Source: Bacteroidetes bacterium OLB12 | GTDB lineage: Bacteria; Bacteroidota; Bacteroidia; Cytophagales; Cyclobacteriaceae | DNA: 45,809 nucleotides | Assembly: GCA_001567185.1 (NCBI GenBank) | Contig: LNFR01000076.1 | Span: 1-45,809 of the forward strand | Reading direction: 5' to 3' | Shown here: in pieces, positions 1 to 9,661 of the stretch | Layout: every line of letters starts with the position of its first letter | Position numbering within the stretch: position 1 is the first letter of the stretch | Program-made: the position numbers and the translations under genes | Notes under the pieces: model-generated | What the model was told of the DNA's origin: nothing | The model's database searches: none | The model's input: only the letters and a program-made list of their open reading frames with translations

Positions 1-2071
1 CATGGGTCTAACATTCGGCTTCGTTAAACCGAACGGCTTTACCCTCACTTTTGGCAATAATAATATCGTTGCTGCCATTTGTCAAAGCCGCATTCAACAA
101 GCGGTCGCCATCGTTGATGGTAATGGCGGCAATGCCGTTGGCCCGCGGCCGCGAATAGGCTTCGAGCGAAGTTTTCTTAATGGTGCCTTTTTCTGTACAA
201 AGAATTACATAGGTGTTGTTGATGTAATTTTCGTCCACCAGGTCTTTCACATTCAGAATCGCCTTTACCCGATCGCCCGGCTGAATGGTAAGTAAATTTT
301 GAATCGCCCTACCCTTCGAAGTTTTGGATCCTTCCGGAATTTCGTAGGCTTTTTTCCAATACACCTGGCCTAGTTCGGTAAAGATGAGCAGGTAGTTATG
401 AGCCTGTGCAATAAAGAGGTGTTCTGTAAAATCATCTTCTTTGGTGGCAGCTGCTTTCGAGCCAATGCCGCCCCTGCCCTGCGTGCGGTATTCTGATAAG
501 GACGTACGCTTTACATAACCCTGGTTCGAAACGGTTATTACCATTTCTTCATTCGGAATCATGTCCTCCGGTGTAATGTCATCATCGCTGTGAATTACTT
601 CGGTTCTTCGCTTATCACCATAACGCTCCTTAATCTCAATTAACTCAGTCTTAATGATGTCCATGCGCAGGCCTTCATTTGCCAGCACATCCTTCAATCT
701 TGCGATCAAGGCTTTTACCTCGTTATACTCGTTTTGAATTTTTTCGCGCTCAAGACCTGTTAAGCGCTGCAGGCGCATTTCCAGAATAGCCTTGGCCTGG
801 ATTTCAGAAAGTTTAAACTGTTCCATCAATCCTGTTTTCGCTATTTCCGGATCGCGGGAATTGCGGATCAATGCAATTACCTCATCCAGGTGATCGAGTG
901 CAATCAGGTAGCCTTCCAGTATATGGGCACGCTTTTCGGCCTCATTCAGTTCGAACTTTGTTCTGCGCACCACCACTTCGTGGCGATGTTCCACAAAGTA
1001 TGCAACCAGGTCTTTCAGATTAAGGGTTTGCGGTCTTCCTTTTACAAGGGCTACATTATTTACCCCGAATGACGATTGTAGTTGTGTGTATTTATAAAGA
1101 TTGTTGAGAACGATGTTCGGAATGGCATCCCTTTTAAGATCATACACTACCCGGTACCCTTCGCGGTCAGATTCATCGCGGATATCGCTTATCCCTTCTA
1201 ATTTCTTTTCGTTGATCAGGGCAGCCGTTTTTTCAATCATCTGTGCCTTGTTCACCATGTAGGGCACTTCTGTTACTACAATCTGATCGCGGCCATTACT
1301 GGTCGTAACAATTTCTGCCCTGGCACGCACCACAATTCTTCCTCTTCCGGTAAGGAAAGCTTCTTGTACGCCCTGATAGCCATATATTAACCCACCGGTA
1401 GGAAAATCAGGAGCTGTTATAAACTTCATCAATTCGGGGATGGTGATGTCTCTGTTGTCGATGTAAGCACAAATACCATCCACTACTTCAGTCAGGTTGT
1501 GTGGAGCCATGTTCGTGGCCATGCCCACGGCAATACCACTCGATCCGTTGATGAGCAGGTTAGGAACCTTAGCCGGTAATACGGTTGGTTCGGATAATGA
1601 GTCGTCAAAGTTTGGTTGAAAATCAACTGTTTCTTTATTGATATCAGCCAGCATTTCTTCAGCCAATCGTTTCAGACGTGCTTCCGTATAACGCATCGCT
1701 GCAGGAGAGTCGCCATCAATAGAACCGAAGTTTCCCTGGCCATCCACCAAGGGGTATCGCAACGACCAATCCTGGGCCATGCGCACCATGGTGTCGTACA
1801 CGGAGGCATCGCCATGGGGGTGGTACTTACCTAAAACCTCCCCCACAATACGAGCTGATTTTTTATAGGGTTTGTTATAGTTAACCCCTAACTCCAGCAT
1901 TCCGTAAAGGACTCTCCGGTGTACGGGCTTCAGGCCATCGCGCACATCGGGTAATGCGCGCGAAACAATAACCGACATCGAATAATCGATGTAAGCTCCG
2001 CGCATTTCATCTTCAATGTTTATTGGAATGATGTTTTGCCGTTCGGGCAAATTGGTGCTTTCGTCAGCCAC
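1..2071 (-). CDS. gyrA: DNA gyrase subunit A (partial; frameshift at the window edge)
   Basis: Breakage-reunion subunit of DNA gyrase, which introduces negative supercoils with GyrB. About 690 N-terminal residues are visible, out of a usual 820-870. The N-terminal catalytic domain is clear: the quinolone-pocket helix has [10 protein letters not shown] at residues 84-93, and the active-site tyrosine is Tyr128 in RYTE. The residue matching E. coli Ser83 is Ala89, while the acidic Asp93 is kept. Two or three blades of the C-terminal beta-pinwheel follow. The frame ends in a stop at 8-10, but dropping one base near 13-15 restores V-R-P-M, a conserved continuation in GyrA, so the stop is almost surely an indel artefact and the gene runs off the window. 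The start at 2071 gives the normal N-terminus. Confidence 0.97.
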
Positions 2072-2218
2072 AGATTTCTGGTTTTAAAGTCTTTCGTTTA
2101 GCCCTTGTTACGGGGCAAAAATTAAGGGTGCAAGGTATGGAATTTTGATTAATTTAACTGCTTCCCGCACAGGCCAAAAGCCTGATTTTTTATGCTTAAA
2201 GGGAGTTTTTTAGGGCCG

Positions 2219-3259
2219 TTAATAGGGATTGAGTTTTCGCTTGTTCTTGCCTTTGTATTTGATTAGTGTGGGGTGATTTTCGCCATATCCCGGATTCTGT
2301 TTTTTGTAGATGGGATGGCGCCTGCTGCGGTACTCTTTGTTACCGTGCGCATGGTTAATTTGAATTTTGCAGTCTTTTAAGTAGCACCGGGGTAATTCCG
2401 GAATGGCGTAAGAAAGGCCAATCTGCAGGTAGGCGGCATTCATGTGGTGCTTTATGAAATTTCCATTGCTGCCCGCCACATTCAGGGTATATCTCTTTAT
2501 GTCGAACGAAGGACGGGCAAACAGCCGCAGGTATTCGGATAATTCATAGTCGGCAGTTACCCCTAGGTTTACATACACCCCGCGCTTAATGGCGCTGTTA
2601 TCGAAGTTGCGTTTAGGCTTATAACTTCCAACCTGTAAATCGCCCGTAAACAAAACCTTATCAATACGATAGAATGATGCCCCTGCATACCCATAAACCT
2701 TTCTAACCCAACCTCGGTATTGCGCAGGCCTGAAGGTACCAATGCTATCTTTAAATGTGATTGGACTGAACTCGCCCAACGAAAGGTATTCGTAGCTATA
2801 GCCACCACCAATCCGGAAGCGTTTCAGAAACTCGTAGTGCATGTACACATTGAAAGGAATGTTTTTGCTCTTACCCTTAAAACCAAGGCGGGCGGTATCG
2901 CTTGAGACCAGGAAACTGCCCGGAGTAACAGTAAGTGTATCCGCTGTTACGCGATTTATCCAGTTGGTGTAGGTGGTATCCAGCGGGTTGCTAACTTGAA
3001 ATACGCGTGGGGCAAAACCGGGTCGTTGAAAAACTCCGAAATTATCCAGCTTGTGCTTCATATACGTGTTTCCATACCCCGTACTGAAGCTAAAATGCAA
3101 ATGAGTAAGGAACTTCCTGAACGTGTTGGGTTTACGCTCGGCATAAATTGTCTCCAGCGGAAAAGTAGGCTTTTCATCATCCTGAGCAACAATAAGATCC
3201 GGTACCAGGAACAGGATCAGAGCCAGATTTATGCGGAGGAAACTTTTCAGAATGTTCAA
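2219..3259 (-). CDS. Putative outer-membrane beta-barrel protein, function unknown
   Basis: 346 residues with a signal peptide (about 1-25, ending VAQ). The rest alternates short polar and aromatic stretches such as GGYSYEYLSLG and YLQIGLSYAIPELP, typical of Bacteroidota outer-membrane beta-barrels. The C-terminal 50 residues are strongly basic (KGKNKRKLNPY at the end), an unusual tail for a barrel. I do not recognise a named family. It lies 147 bp upstream of gyrA on the same strand; the gap contains no convincing terminator for it. A promoter-like element sits directly upstream at 3270-3299. Confidence 0.7.
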   Translation of the reverse strand: MNILKSFLRINLALILFLVPDLIVAQDDEKPTFPLETIYAERKPNTFRKFLTHLHFSFSTGYGNTYMKHKLDNFGVFQRPGFAPRVFQVSNPLDTTYTNWINRVTADTLTVTPGSFLVSSDTARLGFKGKSKNIPFNVYMHYEFLKRFRIGGGYSYEYLSLGEFSPITFKDSIGTFRPAQYRGWVRKVYGYAGASFYRIDKVLFTGDLQVGSYKPKRNFDNSAIKRGVYVNLGVTADYELSEYLRLFARPSFDIKRYTLNVAGSNGNFIKHHMNAAYLQIGLSYAIPELPRCYLKDCKIQINHAHGNKEYRSRRHPIYKKQNPGYGENHPTLIKYKGKNKRKLNPY

Positions 3260-3269
3260 TTTAAAATCC

Positions 3270-3299
3270 TAAAGATAACAGGCTTAAGCAGATGGTAAA
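3270..3299 (-). promoter_or_regulatory. Possible Bacteroidota-type promoter of the 2219-3259 gene
   Basis: On the minus strand a TATCTTTA (3270-3277) is preceded after 18 bases by TTTA, close to the TTTG-N19-TAnnTTTG consensus. The transcript would start within about 6 bases of the ATG at 3259. Confidence 0.4.
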
Positions 3300-3301
3300 A
3301 A

Positions 3302-4741
3302 TCAATCCCGGTAACTATCGGAATCGAAGAAGCCATAATTGGGGTACCGACTCTCTAACGATGTAAAGGTGTGAAACAGTATCTGCCCCTTGTTCAGCGT
3401 ATAGGAAAAGTCGTGGGTGGTGGAGCGGTTCCCATCCTTCAGGGTAAGGGTAAGTTTACTTTGCCCTGCCGGTACTGCCACGCGTGTATAGTAGATGCTG
3501 TGGGGTAAGGTTTGCCAGTTGCGGGTATCCGCTTTTTCAGTAATGGCATTGATTACACCCAGCACCGAGCCTAATGTTTTGTCTTCCTGCTTTACCTGGT
3601 ATTCGGTTACTTTCTTCAGGGCCACGCGAATCAGGGCTTTGCTTAATTCCAGGTGCATGCGTTGCTGCAGACTTTTAAAGGCTATTTTATTTACATCTTC
3701 CAGCAGGGCTAAAGGCTGTTCTGCCCCATTTGTGATAATACTGGCTTCCTGAAAATATAGTGGTCGTTCCATATAACGGGGAAACGCCACACGAAATACT
3801 TCGAGACGGGCAAGGCCATCCTTTTCTTTTTGATCGTAGCCTTCCAGCGAAAAAGGAAAGTTGATTCCTAATTCACGGTTGTAGAAATACACCCAGTTAT
3901 CGCGCCTGTCCACCAAAAAATTTATCCCCCACTCTGCCTTTACTGGCGCAAGCCCGTTGTGCCAGAAAAAAATTACTTCGGCCTGATTAGCCGGAGGCAT
4001 TTCAAAATCGCCCTCGGGCATATTCCACTTCGATTTGTAAAATTCATACTCGCTGGTAAAGCCATTAAGCCAGGCCATGCGTACTAAATCTTTCTTTAGC
4101 TGTTCGGGTACGGATATATTAAAAAGCCTGGAATAATCTTCTTCATAAATGGTGGCCGCATTGCGGTAAGCAATAAAGGCATTGTTATAATCTTTATCGG
4201 TTTCGTAAATAAGGCCCATCAATGTGTGTATAAATGCATCGCGTTGAAATTTGTTTTCATTTTTGTATCGGTCGCTCAATTGCTGAAGCCGGATGTTCAG
4301 GCGCCTGCATTCAACCAAAGCTGCCTGCGTATCGCCCAACTTCAGGTAATTGATTGCTTTGTAGTACAGCAACATAAGGTGTTCGTGATCTTCGCCCCGG
4401 TAGGTGGTTACGTTCGGGTTGGTGAGATACGAGGCGGCTTCATTTAAGTAGTTCATCCGGTAATCTTCACCAAACAAAAATGCTTTTTCTAAGTATGCAT
4501 TGCTTTCTTTGTACCGGCTCATCATAGATAGTACCAGCCCGTTATTTACATAGTATAAAAACTCGCGTTTGCTTTTGGCTTCTTTGGTATTGGCCTGCAG
4601 TGTGGCTAAGGCAGATTCCAGGTTGCCACGTTCAAAATCCTGGTTAAATGATTGGTTGGCCTGATAATAGGTAGCGCAGCCGGACGCCAGTATAATCGTA
4701 CCAAGGGCCACCAGTTTCGTAAAAATACAACGGTGGTGCAT
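3302..4741 (-). CDS. COG3014-type TPR-like lipoprotein
   Basis: A lipoprotein of about 479 residues. I place the start at 4741 rather than further upstream because this gives a clean lipoprotein signal ending in the lipobox LASGC and a 5-bp gap to the preceding gene. The N-terminal half is helical with TPR-like periodicity (repeated pairs such as ALATLQ and YKESNAYLEKA); the C-terminal half is a beta-rich domain. In Bacteroidota this family (COG3014) is commonly found beside LpoB, as here; the exact role is not known. By association it may act with the LpoB lipoprotein at the outer membrane. Confidence 0.8.
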   Translation of the reverse strand: MHHRCIFTKLVALGTIILASGCATYYQANQSFNQDFERGNLESALATLQANTKEAKSKREFLYYVNNGLVLSMMSRYKESNAYLEKAFLFGEDYRMNYLNEAASYLTNPNVTTYRGEDHEHLMLLYYKAINYLKLGDTQAALVECRRLNIRLQQLSDRYKNENKFQRDAFIHTLMGLIYETDKDYNNAFIAYRNAATIYEEDYSRLFNISVPEQLKKDLVRMAWLNGFTSEYEFYKSKWNMPEGDFEMPPANQAEVIFFWHNGLAPVKAEWGINFLVDRRDNWVYFYNRELGINFPFSLEGYDQKEKDGLARLEVFRVAFPRYMERPLYFQEASIITNGAEQPLALLEDVNKIAFKSLQQRMHLELSKALIRVALKKVTEYQVKQEDKTLGSVLGVINAITEKADTRNWQTLPHSIYYTRVAVPAGQSKLTLTLKDGNRSTTHDFSYTLNKGQILFHTFTSLESRYPNYGFFDSDSYRD

Positions 4742-4746
4742 GGTTA

Positions 4747-5318
4747 TTATTTGCGAATGTATTTCTTGATTTCGTGTTGTCCGTACCACACCCGCTTGTT
4801 GCTTTCCATATCTGTAAGGAACAACGTGGTAATGTAGTTTACAACCCGTTGTTTGTTCATAACATCTGTTTCAGAAGTCATTTCTCCAAACAGCATCAGG
4901 TTGGCGCCTACTTCTTTTCCCCATTGGGCCATGGTTGCGGGATCGGCAAAGTCTTGTTGCTGTGCGCGCTCTTCGCGAAGTTTGTCCCGAAAGGTATCTG
5001 ATTCTACCAGGTCGGCTATGTTGGAATTGAAGATAGCCATTTCAAATTTTTTTATGTATGCGTTGGCATCAATGTGCTCGCTGGTTCGATTGCGTATAAG
5101 CCCCACAATGATGGTGGGTCGCTTACCCAATTCTTTTGCGTATTCCTTATACCGTGGACTATTTAGTAATTCGGAAATCATCTTTTCTGCAACCTGCCGC
5201 GAGTCGGTATCATTCCAGCGCCCGCTCAGATCAATCGGTTGGCCCGGGTCACGCGCGAAACGGTTTGGGCACATGCCGTAAGTAATAACCCGAGAAGTAA
5301 GCAATAAACAATACGCAT
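4747..5318 (-). CDS. lpoB: LpoB-type penicillin-binding protein activator lipoprotein (frameshifted)
   Basis: LpoB is an outer-membrane lipoprotein that reaches through the murein to activate class A penicillin-binding proteins. The conserved part (Arg-Pro-Thr-Ile-Ile-Val-Gly, then an alpha/beta domain ending in WYGQHEIKKY) is intact. The continuous frame from 5304 has a nonsense N-terminus, but from the ATG at 5318 the other frame gives a perfect lipoprotein signal, with lipobox LLTAC and then AQTVSR. The two frames join if one base is restored near 5250-5252, giving 190 residues. The stop of rpe lies 9 bp upstream, so rpe, lpoB and the COG3014 gene look like one operon. Confidence 0.85.
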
Positions 5319-5327
5319 AGCAGAAGT

Positions 5328-5984
5328 TTAATTATCAGGCAGTGATTTTAATTGCTGAATTACTTCTTTCGGCCTGGCAGCAGTAAACACAAAATTTCCG
5401 GCAACCAGTACATGGGCTCCGCTTGCAATCAGGTTGGGTGCGTTCTCCTGATTTACACCGCCATCAATTTCAATTTTTGCTTTTGAATTTGTTGCTTTCA
5501 GCAAAGCGGCCAACTCCGATGTTTTTGCATACGTGTTTTCAATAAACTTCTGGCCACCAAACCCGGGATTTACCGACATCAAACAAATAAGATCAATATC
5601 GGCAACAATATCTTTCAACAACGAAACGGACGTGTGCGGATTAATTGCCACACCAGCTTTCATTCCCAATGCTTTTATCTCCTGAATAGTACGATGCAAG
5701 TGTGTACTGGCCTCCAGATGCACGGTAAGAATATCGGCACCAACTTCTTTGAATGCCTGCAGGTATCTTTCCGGCTGAACAATCATCAGGTGTACATCCA
5801 ATGGTTTTTTGGCGTGCTTCTTAATAGCTTTAATTACCGGCATACCAAACGAAATGTTAGGTACAAAAACGCCATCCATCACATCTACATGAATCCAGTC
5901 GGCCATGCTGTCATTTATCATCGTAACATCGGCTTGCAGATTTGCGAAATCAGCAGCTAAAATGGAGGGTGCAATCAGTGGCAT
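5328..5984 (-). CDS. rpe: Ribulose-phosphate 3-epimerase
   Basis: Interconverts ribulose 5-phosphate and xylulose 5-phosphate in the pentose phosphate pathway. 218 residues, the normal size for this TIM-barrel enzyme. Visible residues: the start APSILAADF with Ser7, metal ligands His32 and Asp34 (HVDVMDG), His65 (DVHLMI) and Asp174 (IDGG), and the phosphate loop region MSVNPGFGGQ. Probably transcribed with lpoB and the COG3014 gene downstream. Confidence 0.97.
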   Translation of the reverse strand: MPLIAPSILAADFANLQADVTMINDSMADWIHVDVMDGVFVPNISFGMPVIKAIKKHAKKPLDVHLMIVQPERYLQAFKEVGADILTVHLEASTHLHRTIQEIKALGMKAGVAINPHTSVSLLKDIVADIDLICLMSVNPGFGGQKFIENTYAKTSELAALLKATNSKAKIEIDGGVNQENAPNLIASGAHVLVAGNFVFTAARPKEVIQQLKSLPDN

Positions 5985-6036
5985 GAACAGTAAGTCTTAA
6001 ATTTAATGGCAAAGATATACAGTTGTGGCGTTTGCC

Positions 6037-7637
6037 TCACTGTTTCATTATACGAAATGTAGCCTCGCGGGTACCCGATCGCACCCGTACATAGTACAAT
6101 CCGCTCAACAAAGGTGAGATGTCATACTCAAACGGATTATTTTGCCAGTTGATCTCAAGGGTTGATTCTGAAACGCGTACACCCCGGCTATCAAATAGGG
6201 TAATCTGTATGGGGTTATCAATTTCATCTAATTGAATTTTAACTGTGTTGCCCACCACCGGGTTAGGATAAACCAACCAACTTTTTAGAGGTTCTGGTTC
6301 GCGCAAATAGTTTACAACTGCATCATAATTTGGAATACCATATCCCAAAAATTATCGGGTGAGGTAGCCTGGCTGGCAGATTGTGTAAGGGCTTCATAAA
6401 TTTCCTGTGCTGTAAACTCCGGATACGCCTGCCATACACCAGCTGCAAGGCTTGCTACCAGCGGACTGGCCAACGAGGTGCCCGAAGTGGTGCCCACATT
6501 TCCGCTTGCGCGGATTACAACGGTGCCCGAACCCAAGGCAACTACATCGGGTTTAATCCGGTCATCTTCGGTGGGGCCTACTGAACTGAATGAACTTCGG
6601 GTTCCACCGGCTGTAATAGATCCTACCGCCACAATTCCGGTTGCATCGGCTGGTGGTGTAACCAGTTGCCAGGAGTTATTGCCTTCATTTCCGGCACTGC
6701 ACACAACCACGATGCCCCGCTCAATAGCCCACCGTGCCGCGCGGGTAACATATGCTGTTTGGCCATCCAGTTGGGTTTTTGTATAATCCATGGATGAATC
6801 ATCAAATTCATTGTAACCCAGGCTGGAATTGATAATCTGAACTCCGGCACTATCCGCTTTCTCGGCAGCAAATGTCCAGTTAAATTCTTCGATGCGATAT
6901 TCAGATGAAACATCTTCGGTCAGGTACAAAAAATAGTTGGCCATGTAGGCGCCTCCTGTATAAGAACCATCGATATACGCAGCCATTACAGAAAGCACTT
7001 CGGTACCATGATCATCAGCAACGAATACATCTGTGTTATTATTTACAAAATTGAAAGTCTGTTTAATTCGGTTATCTGTATTTAACAAAGCGAATGGGGT
7101 TGTGATGTCAACTCCCTGAAAGCCGCTGTCGAAAATGGCTATTGAAATTCCTTCTCCGCGGTTACCATCGGCATGCATGGTAGGAATGCCCAATTGCGAG
7201 AGTTGCGTGGCGTTTAAAAGTGGTTGATCGGTTGTATCTTGTTTGCGTTTGATTTTTTTCTTGCGACCGTTTGAAAATTTTTGACCTGGGGCAAGCAACA
7301 AAATATGATCTACAAACTCCAAAGCCGAAATGGCCGGAAGTTCGCCCGCGTCTGCTTCAACCAATACACCATTCCACCACCGCGATGTAAAGTAGGTGGC
7401 AACATCCATATCCTTAAGCTGTTGAACATAGGCAGGATTTACCGGCAAGTCGGTTTCGGTAATACTAATTTGCTGGCTTTGTCTTCTGGCAATACTGGCG
7501 GCACTCAGAAATTCCTGGGGCTGAGAAATGCTATAGGGCGTTCCGGTTTTATTTTTAAAAAAAACAAAGTAACGATTGGTTTGCGCCTGCGCACCAACAG
7601 CAATTAAACACAAGATCACCCACAGGCTACGGAACAT
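6037..7637 (-). CDS. Secreted subtilisin-like (S8) peptidase with type IX sorting domain (frameshifted)
   Basis: Extracellular or cell-surface serine protease. A signal peptide (1-19, ending AQA) is followed by a prodomain and the S8 domain with the full triad: Asp170 (IFDSG), His210 (DDHGTE) and Ser388 (GTSLASP), plus the oxyanion Asn317 (SAGNEGN). The C-terminal 80 residues form a T9SS type-A domain (VYPNPV, then LLSGLYYVRVRSG, ending FRIMKQ). The gene is read in two frames; one G missing in the run at 6344-6346 separates NFW from GYGIPNYDAV. Restoring it gives 533 residues. The start overlaps the end of the upstream lipoprotein gene by 11 bp. Confidence 0.93.
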
Positions 7638-8325
7638 AGCTGGTTAATGTTTGAGTATACCGAATACCTTGTTGCAACCCAGAACAACTACCCTGGTTGC
7701 AAAACACCAGTTGCGTAACATCTTTAAAAATAAGCCCCACGTGGCGCGCATAAATTTCCTTTTGTACATCTTGCCCGATAATCGGATCGATGAGGTTACT
7801 GATTACAACGGTTAACGTACTGTTAAAATTGAGTCCGCTGCTTAATTCTTTCGATTCGTCAAAATTTTCTATCCGACACAATCGTTGTTCGGCACTGGTT
7901 ACATAATCTTCCAGAAAGGGTGGTTCATGGTTGTATAAATTCCCGTCCCAAACCGTGGTTTTACCCACAGGAAAAACCATCTTCACCCGGATAACGTTGC
8001 TTTCATTCTGAATGGCTTCATGGCCACGCACTTGAGCCGACCACGATTGATTTACTTCCCAATCCTCTTCGGCTGAGTTTCGGGTTGCCAGTACAAGGGA
8101 GTAGGTTACAACACCCTGGGTTATGGTGGAGTCTGTTACGGTTATCTTTAATTCATATTCGTGTTCTTGCGGGGCGTTCAGGTAGCTGTAGGTAGTTTGG
8201 TTTACGGAGTAGGTCCACTCCCGCCCGGTTCGCAACGGAAAAAAGTCAGTTCCCATGTCAACCGTAACGGGTTTATCTTCGCAGGCCCACACCACCAGCA
8301 ATAAAAGTAACGAAGCGTATCGCAT
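7627..8325 (-). CDS. Hypothetical lipoprotein
   Basis: 232 residues with a lipoprotein signal (lipobox VVWAC, Cys15). The start of the mature part (FFPLRTGREWTYSV) is the motif often seen in Bacteroidota lipoproteins described as 'FixH-like' or unassigned secreted beta-sandwich proteins; I cannot name the family. It is co-transcribed with the subtilase, whose start codon lies inside its 3' end (11-bp overlap), so translation is likely coupled. It could be an accessory or inhibitor of the protease, but nothing in the sequence proves this. Confidence 0.75.
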   Translation of the reverse strand: MRYASLLLLLVVWACEDKPVTVDMGTDFFPLRTGREWTYSVNQTTYSYLNAPQEHEYELKITVTDSTITQGVVTYSLVLATRNSAEEDWEVNQSWSAQVRGHEAIQNESNVIRVKMVFPVGKTTVWDGNLYNHEPPFLEDYVTSAEQRLCRIENFDESKELSSGLNFNSTLTVVISNLIDPIIGQDVQKEIYARHVGLIFKDVTQLVFCNQGSCSGLQQGIRYTQTLTSYVP

Positions 8326-8364
8326 TTCATTCCAAAGTTATTTTTTCTTTTTGATATTTGGGCC

Positions 8365-8940
8365 ATGGCATTAGTAACCAAAGTAAAAGCAGCAAACATT
8401 ACCAACCTGAGCGATGCCCGGTATTGTGCCGGCATGGGTGTGGATTGGATTGGGTTTCCGGTTAAAGAAATTGATCCAACCCGGTTTGCAGAAATTACCG
8501 GATGGCTTTCGGGGCCGCAATGGGTTATAGAATTGAATGAACAGCCCTGGCCTTCTTTGGAAGATTACCCTGTACAAATCTGGCAATGCGCTTCTTCCGA
8601 TTTTAACCTGGCCCTTGCTTTACCGGGGAAACTTATGGTACAACTTCAGGCATCGGAGTGGTTGCAGGTGAGCGCGGTTCTTAAAGAACATGCAGATCGA
8701 ATTGAAGCAGTAATTTTAACTGGTGTTTTGAGAGGTGATGAAGCAAAGAAGTTAATTGGAGAAATAGCTAAATACTTTCCGGTGTTAGTAGATATGAATT
8801 CGATTGAAGCAACGCTGACTGAAATTTTGTTGTGGCCGGTTGCGGGAATTCAACTGCACGGAAGTTCAGAAGAGCGCCCCGGACTTAAGGATTACGCGCA
8901 ACTTGCCGATGTGCTGGAACAACTAGAGACTGATGCTTGA
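8365..8940 (+). CDS. TrpF-like TIM-barrel protein lacking the catalytic motif
   Basis: 191 residues resembling phosphoribosylanthranilate isomerase: NITNLSDARYCAGMGVDWIGF matches the TrpF N-terminus and GSSEERPGLKD matches the final phosphate-binding region (family form: SSGVE.xPGxKD). Two key features are missing. The family KICG motif that carries the catalytic cysteine reads KAAN here, and the GGTG phosphate loop is absent. An Asp (LVDMN) stands where the general acid may lie. It is alone, with no other trp gene nearby, and divergent from the lipoprotein gene at 8325. A TrpF-derived protein with another role, or an inactive paralogue, fits best. Confidence 0.6.
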   Translation: MALVTKVKAANITNLSDARYCAGMGVDWIGFPVKEIDPTRFAEITGWLSGPQWVIELNEQPWPSLEDYPVQIWQCASSDFNLALALPGKLMVQLQASEWLQVSAVLKEHADRIEAVILTGVLRGDEAKKLIGEIAKYFPVLVDMNSIEATLTEILLWPVAGIQLHGSSEERPGLKDYAQLADVLEQLETDA

Positions 8941-8994
8941 AGTTTTAACCCGTTGGACTTCCAACCTTCTCAACAGTATTACTATCTGATTTAC

Positions 8995-9661
8995 TTATTG
9001 TATTTCCTTTTTAAATCGGAATCGCAAATACTTGATCTTCTCTCCTTTACCGGCAAACATTTCTTCGTATTTCGTTTTGATATCGTAACATTCGCTTCTC
9101 AGATCTGAGTTATAGAGATCATGGGTAAACTTAAAATCTTCCATATCGGTTCGCAGCGCAAGTTCTTCCAGGGTAAAATTGAATAGATCGGTATTATCCG
9201 TTTTAAAGCGAAAATATCCCCCGGGTTTTAGAAGTTTTTTATACATCGTAATGTATCCGCTGCTTGATAACCTGCGCTTGCTGTCGCGTATGCGTGGGCG
9301 CGGATCAGGAAATGTTAGCCAGATTTCATCCACCTCACCATCGGCAATAAAACTTTCAATAAATAAAATTTCGGTTCGCAGAAATCCCACATGATTCAGT
9401 TGATCTTCTACGGCCCACGTACTTCCTTTCCATAGCCTGTCCCCTTTCTTATCCACACCAATAAAATTTCTATCCGGAAACAGTTTGGCCATGCCTACGG
9501 TGTATTCACCTCGTCCACAGGCTAACTCCAGGGTAATGGGTTTATCACGCTTAAAGTAGTCTTTGTTCCAGTTGCCTTTAATTTTCAGGTAAATGTCTTT
9601 GCCTGGTTCCAACACATTATCGCGTTGCGAAATAATTTCAAAACGTTTTAACTTACTCTTC
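8995..9661 (-). CDS. trmB: tRNA (guanine-N7-)-methyltransferase
   Basis: Methylates G46 of tRNAs using S-adenosylmethionine. 222 residues; SAM-binding motif ELACGRGE at about 46-53 and VDKKG at 70-74, and the family signature TFPDPRPRIRD at 117-127 followed by KRRL. The start is a GTG (rc of bases 9661-9663) that overlaps the folC TGA in a GTGA sequence, so the two genes are translationally coupled. Confidence 0.95.

Noticed and set aside
2165-2196. AGGC-CAAAA-GCCT hairpin followed by a T-run
   Set aside because: It would terminate plus-strand transcription, but both flanking genes are on the minus strand, where the T-run is missing. The stem is only 4 bp.
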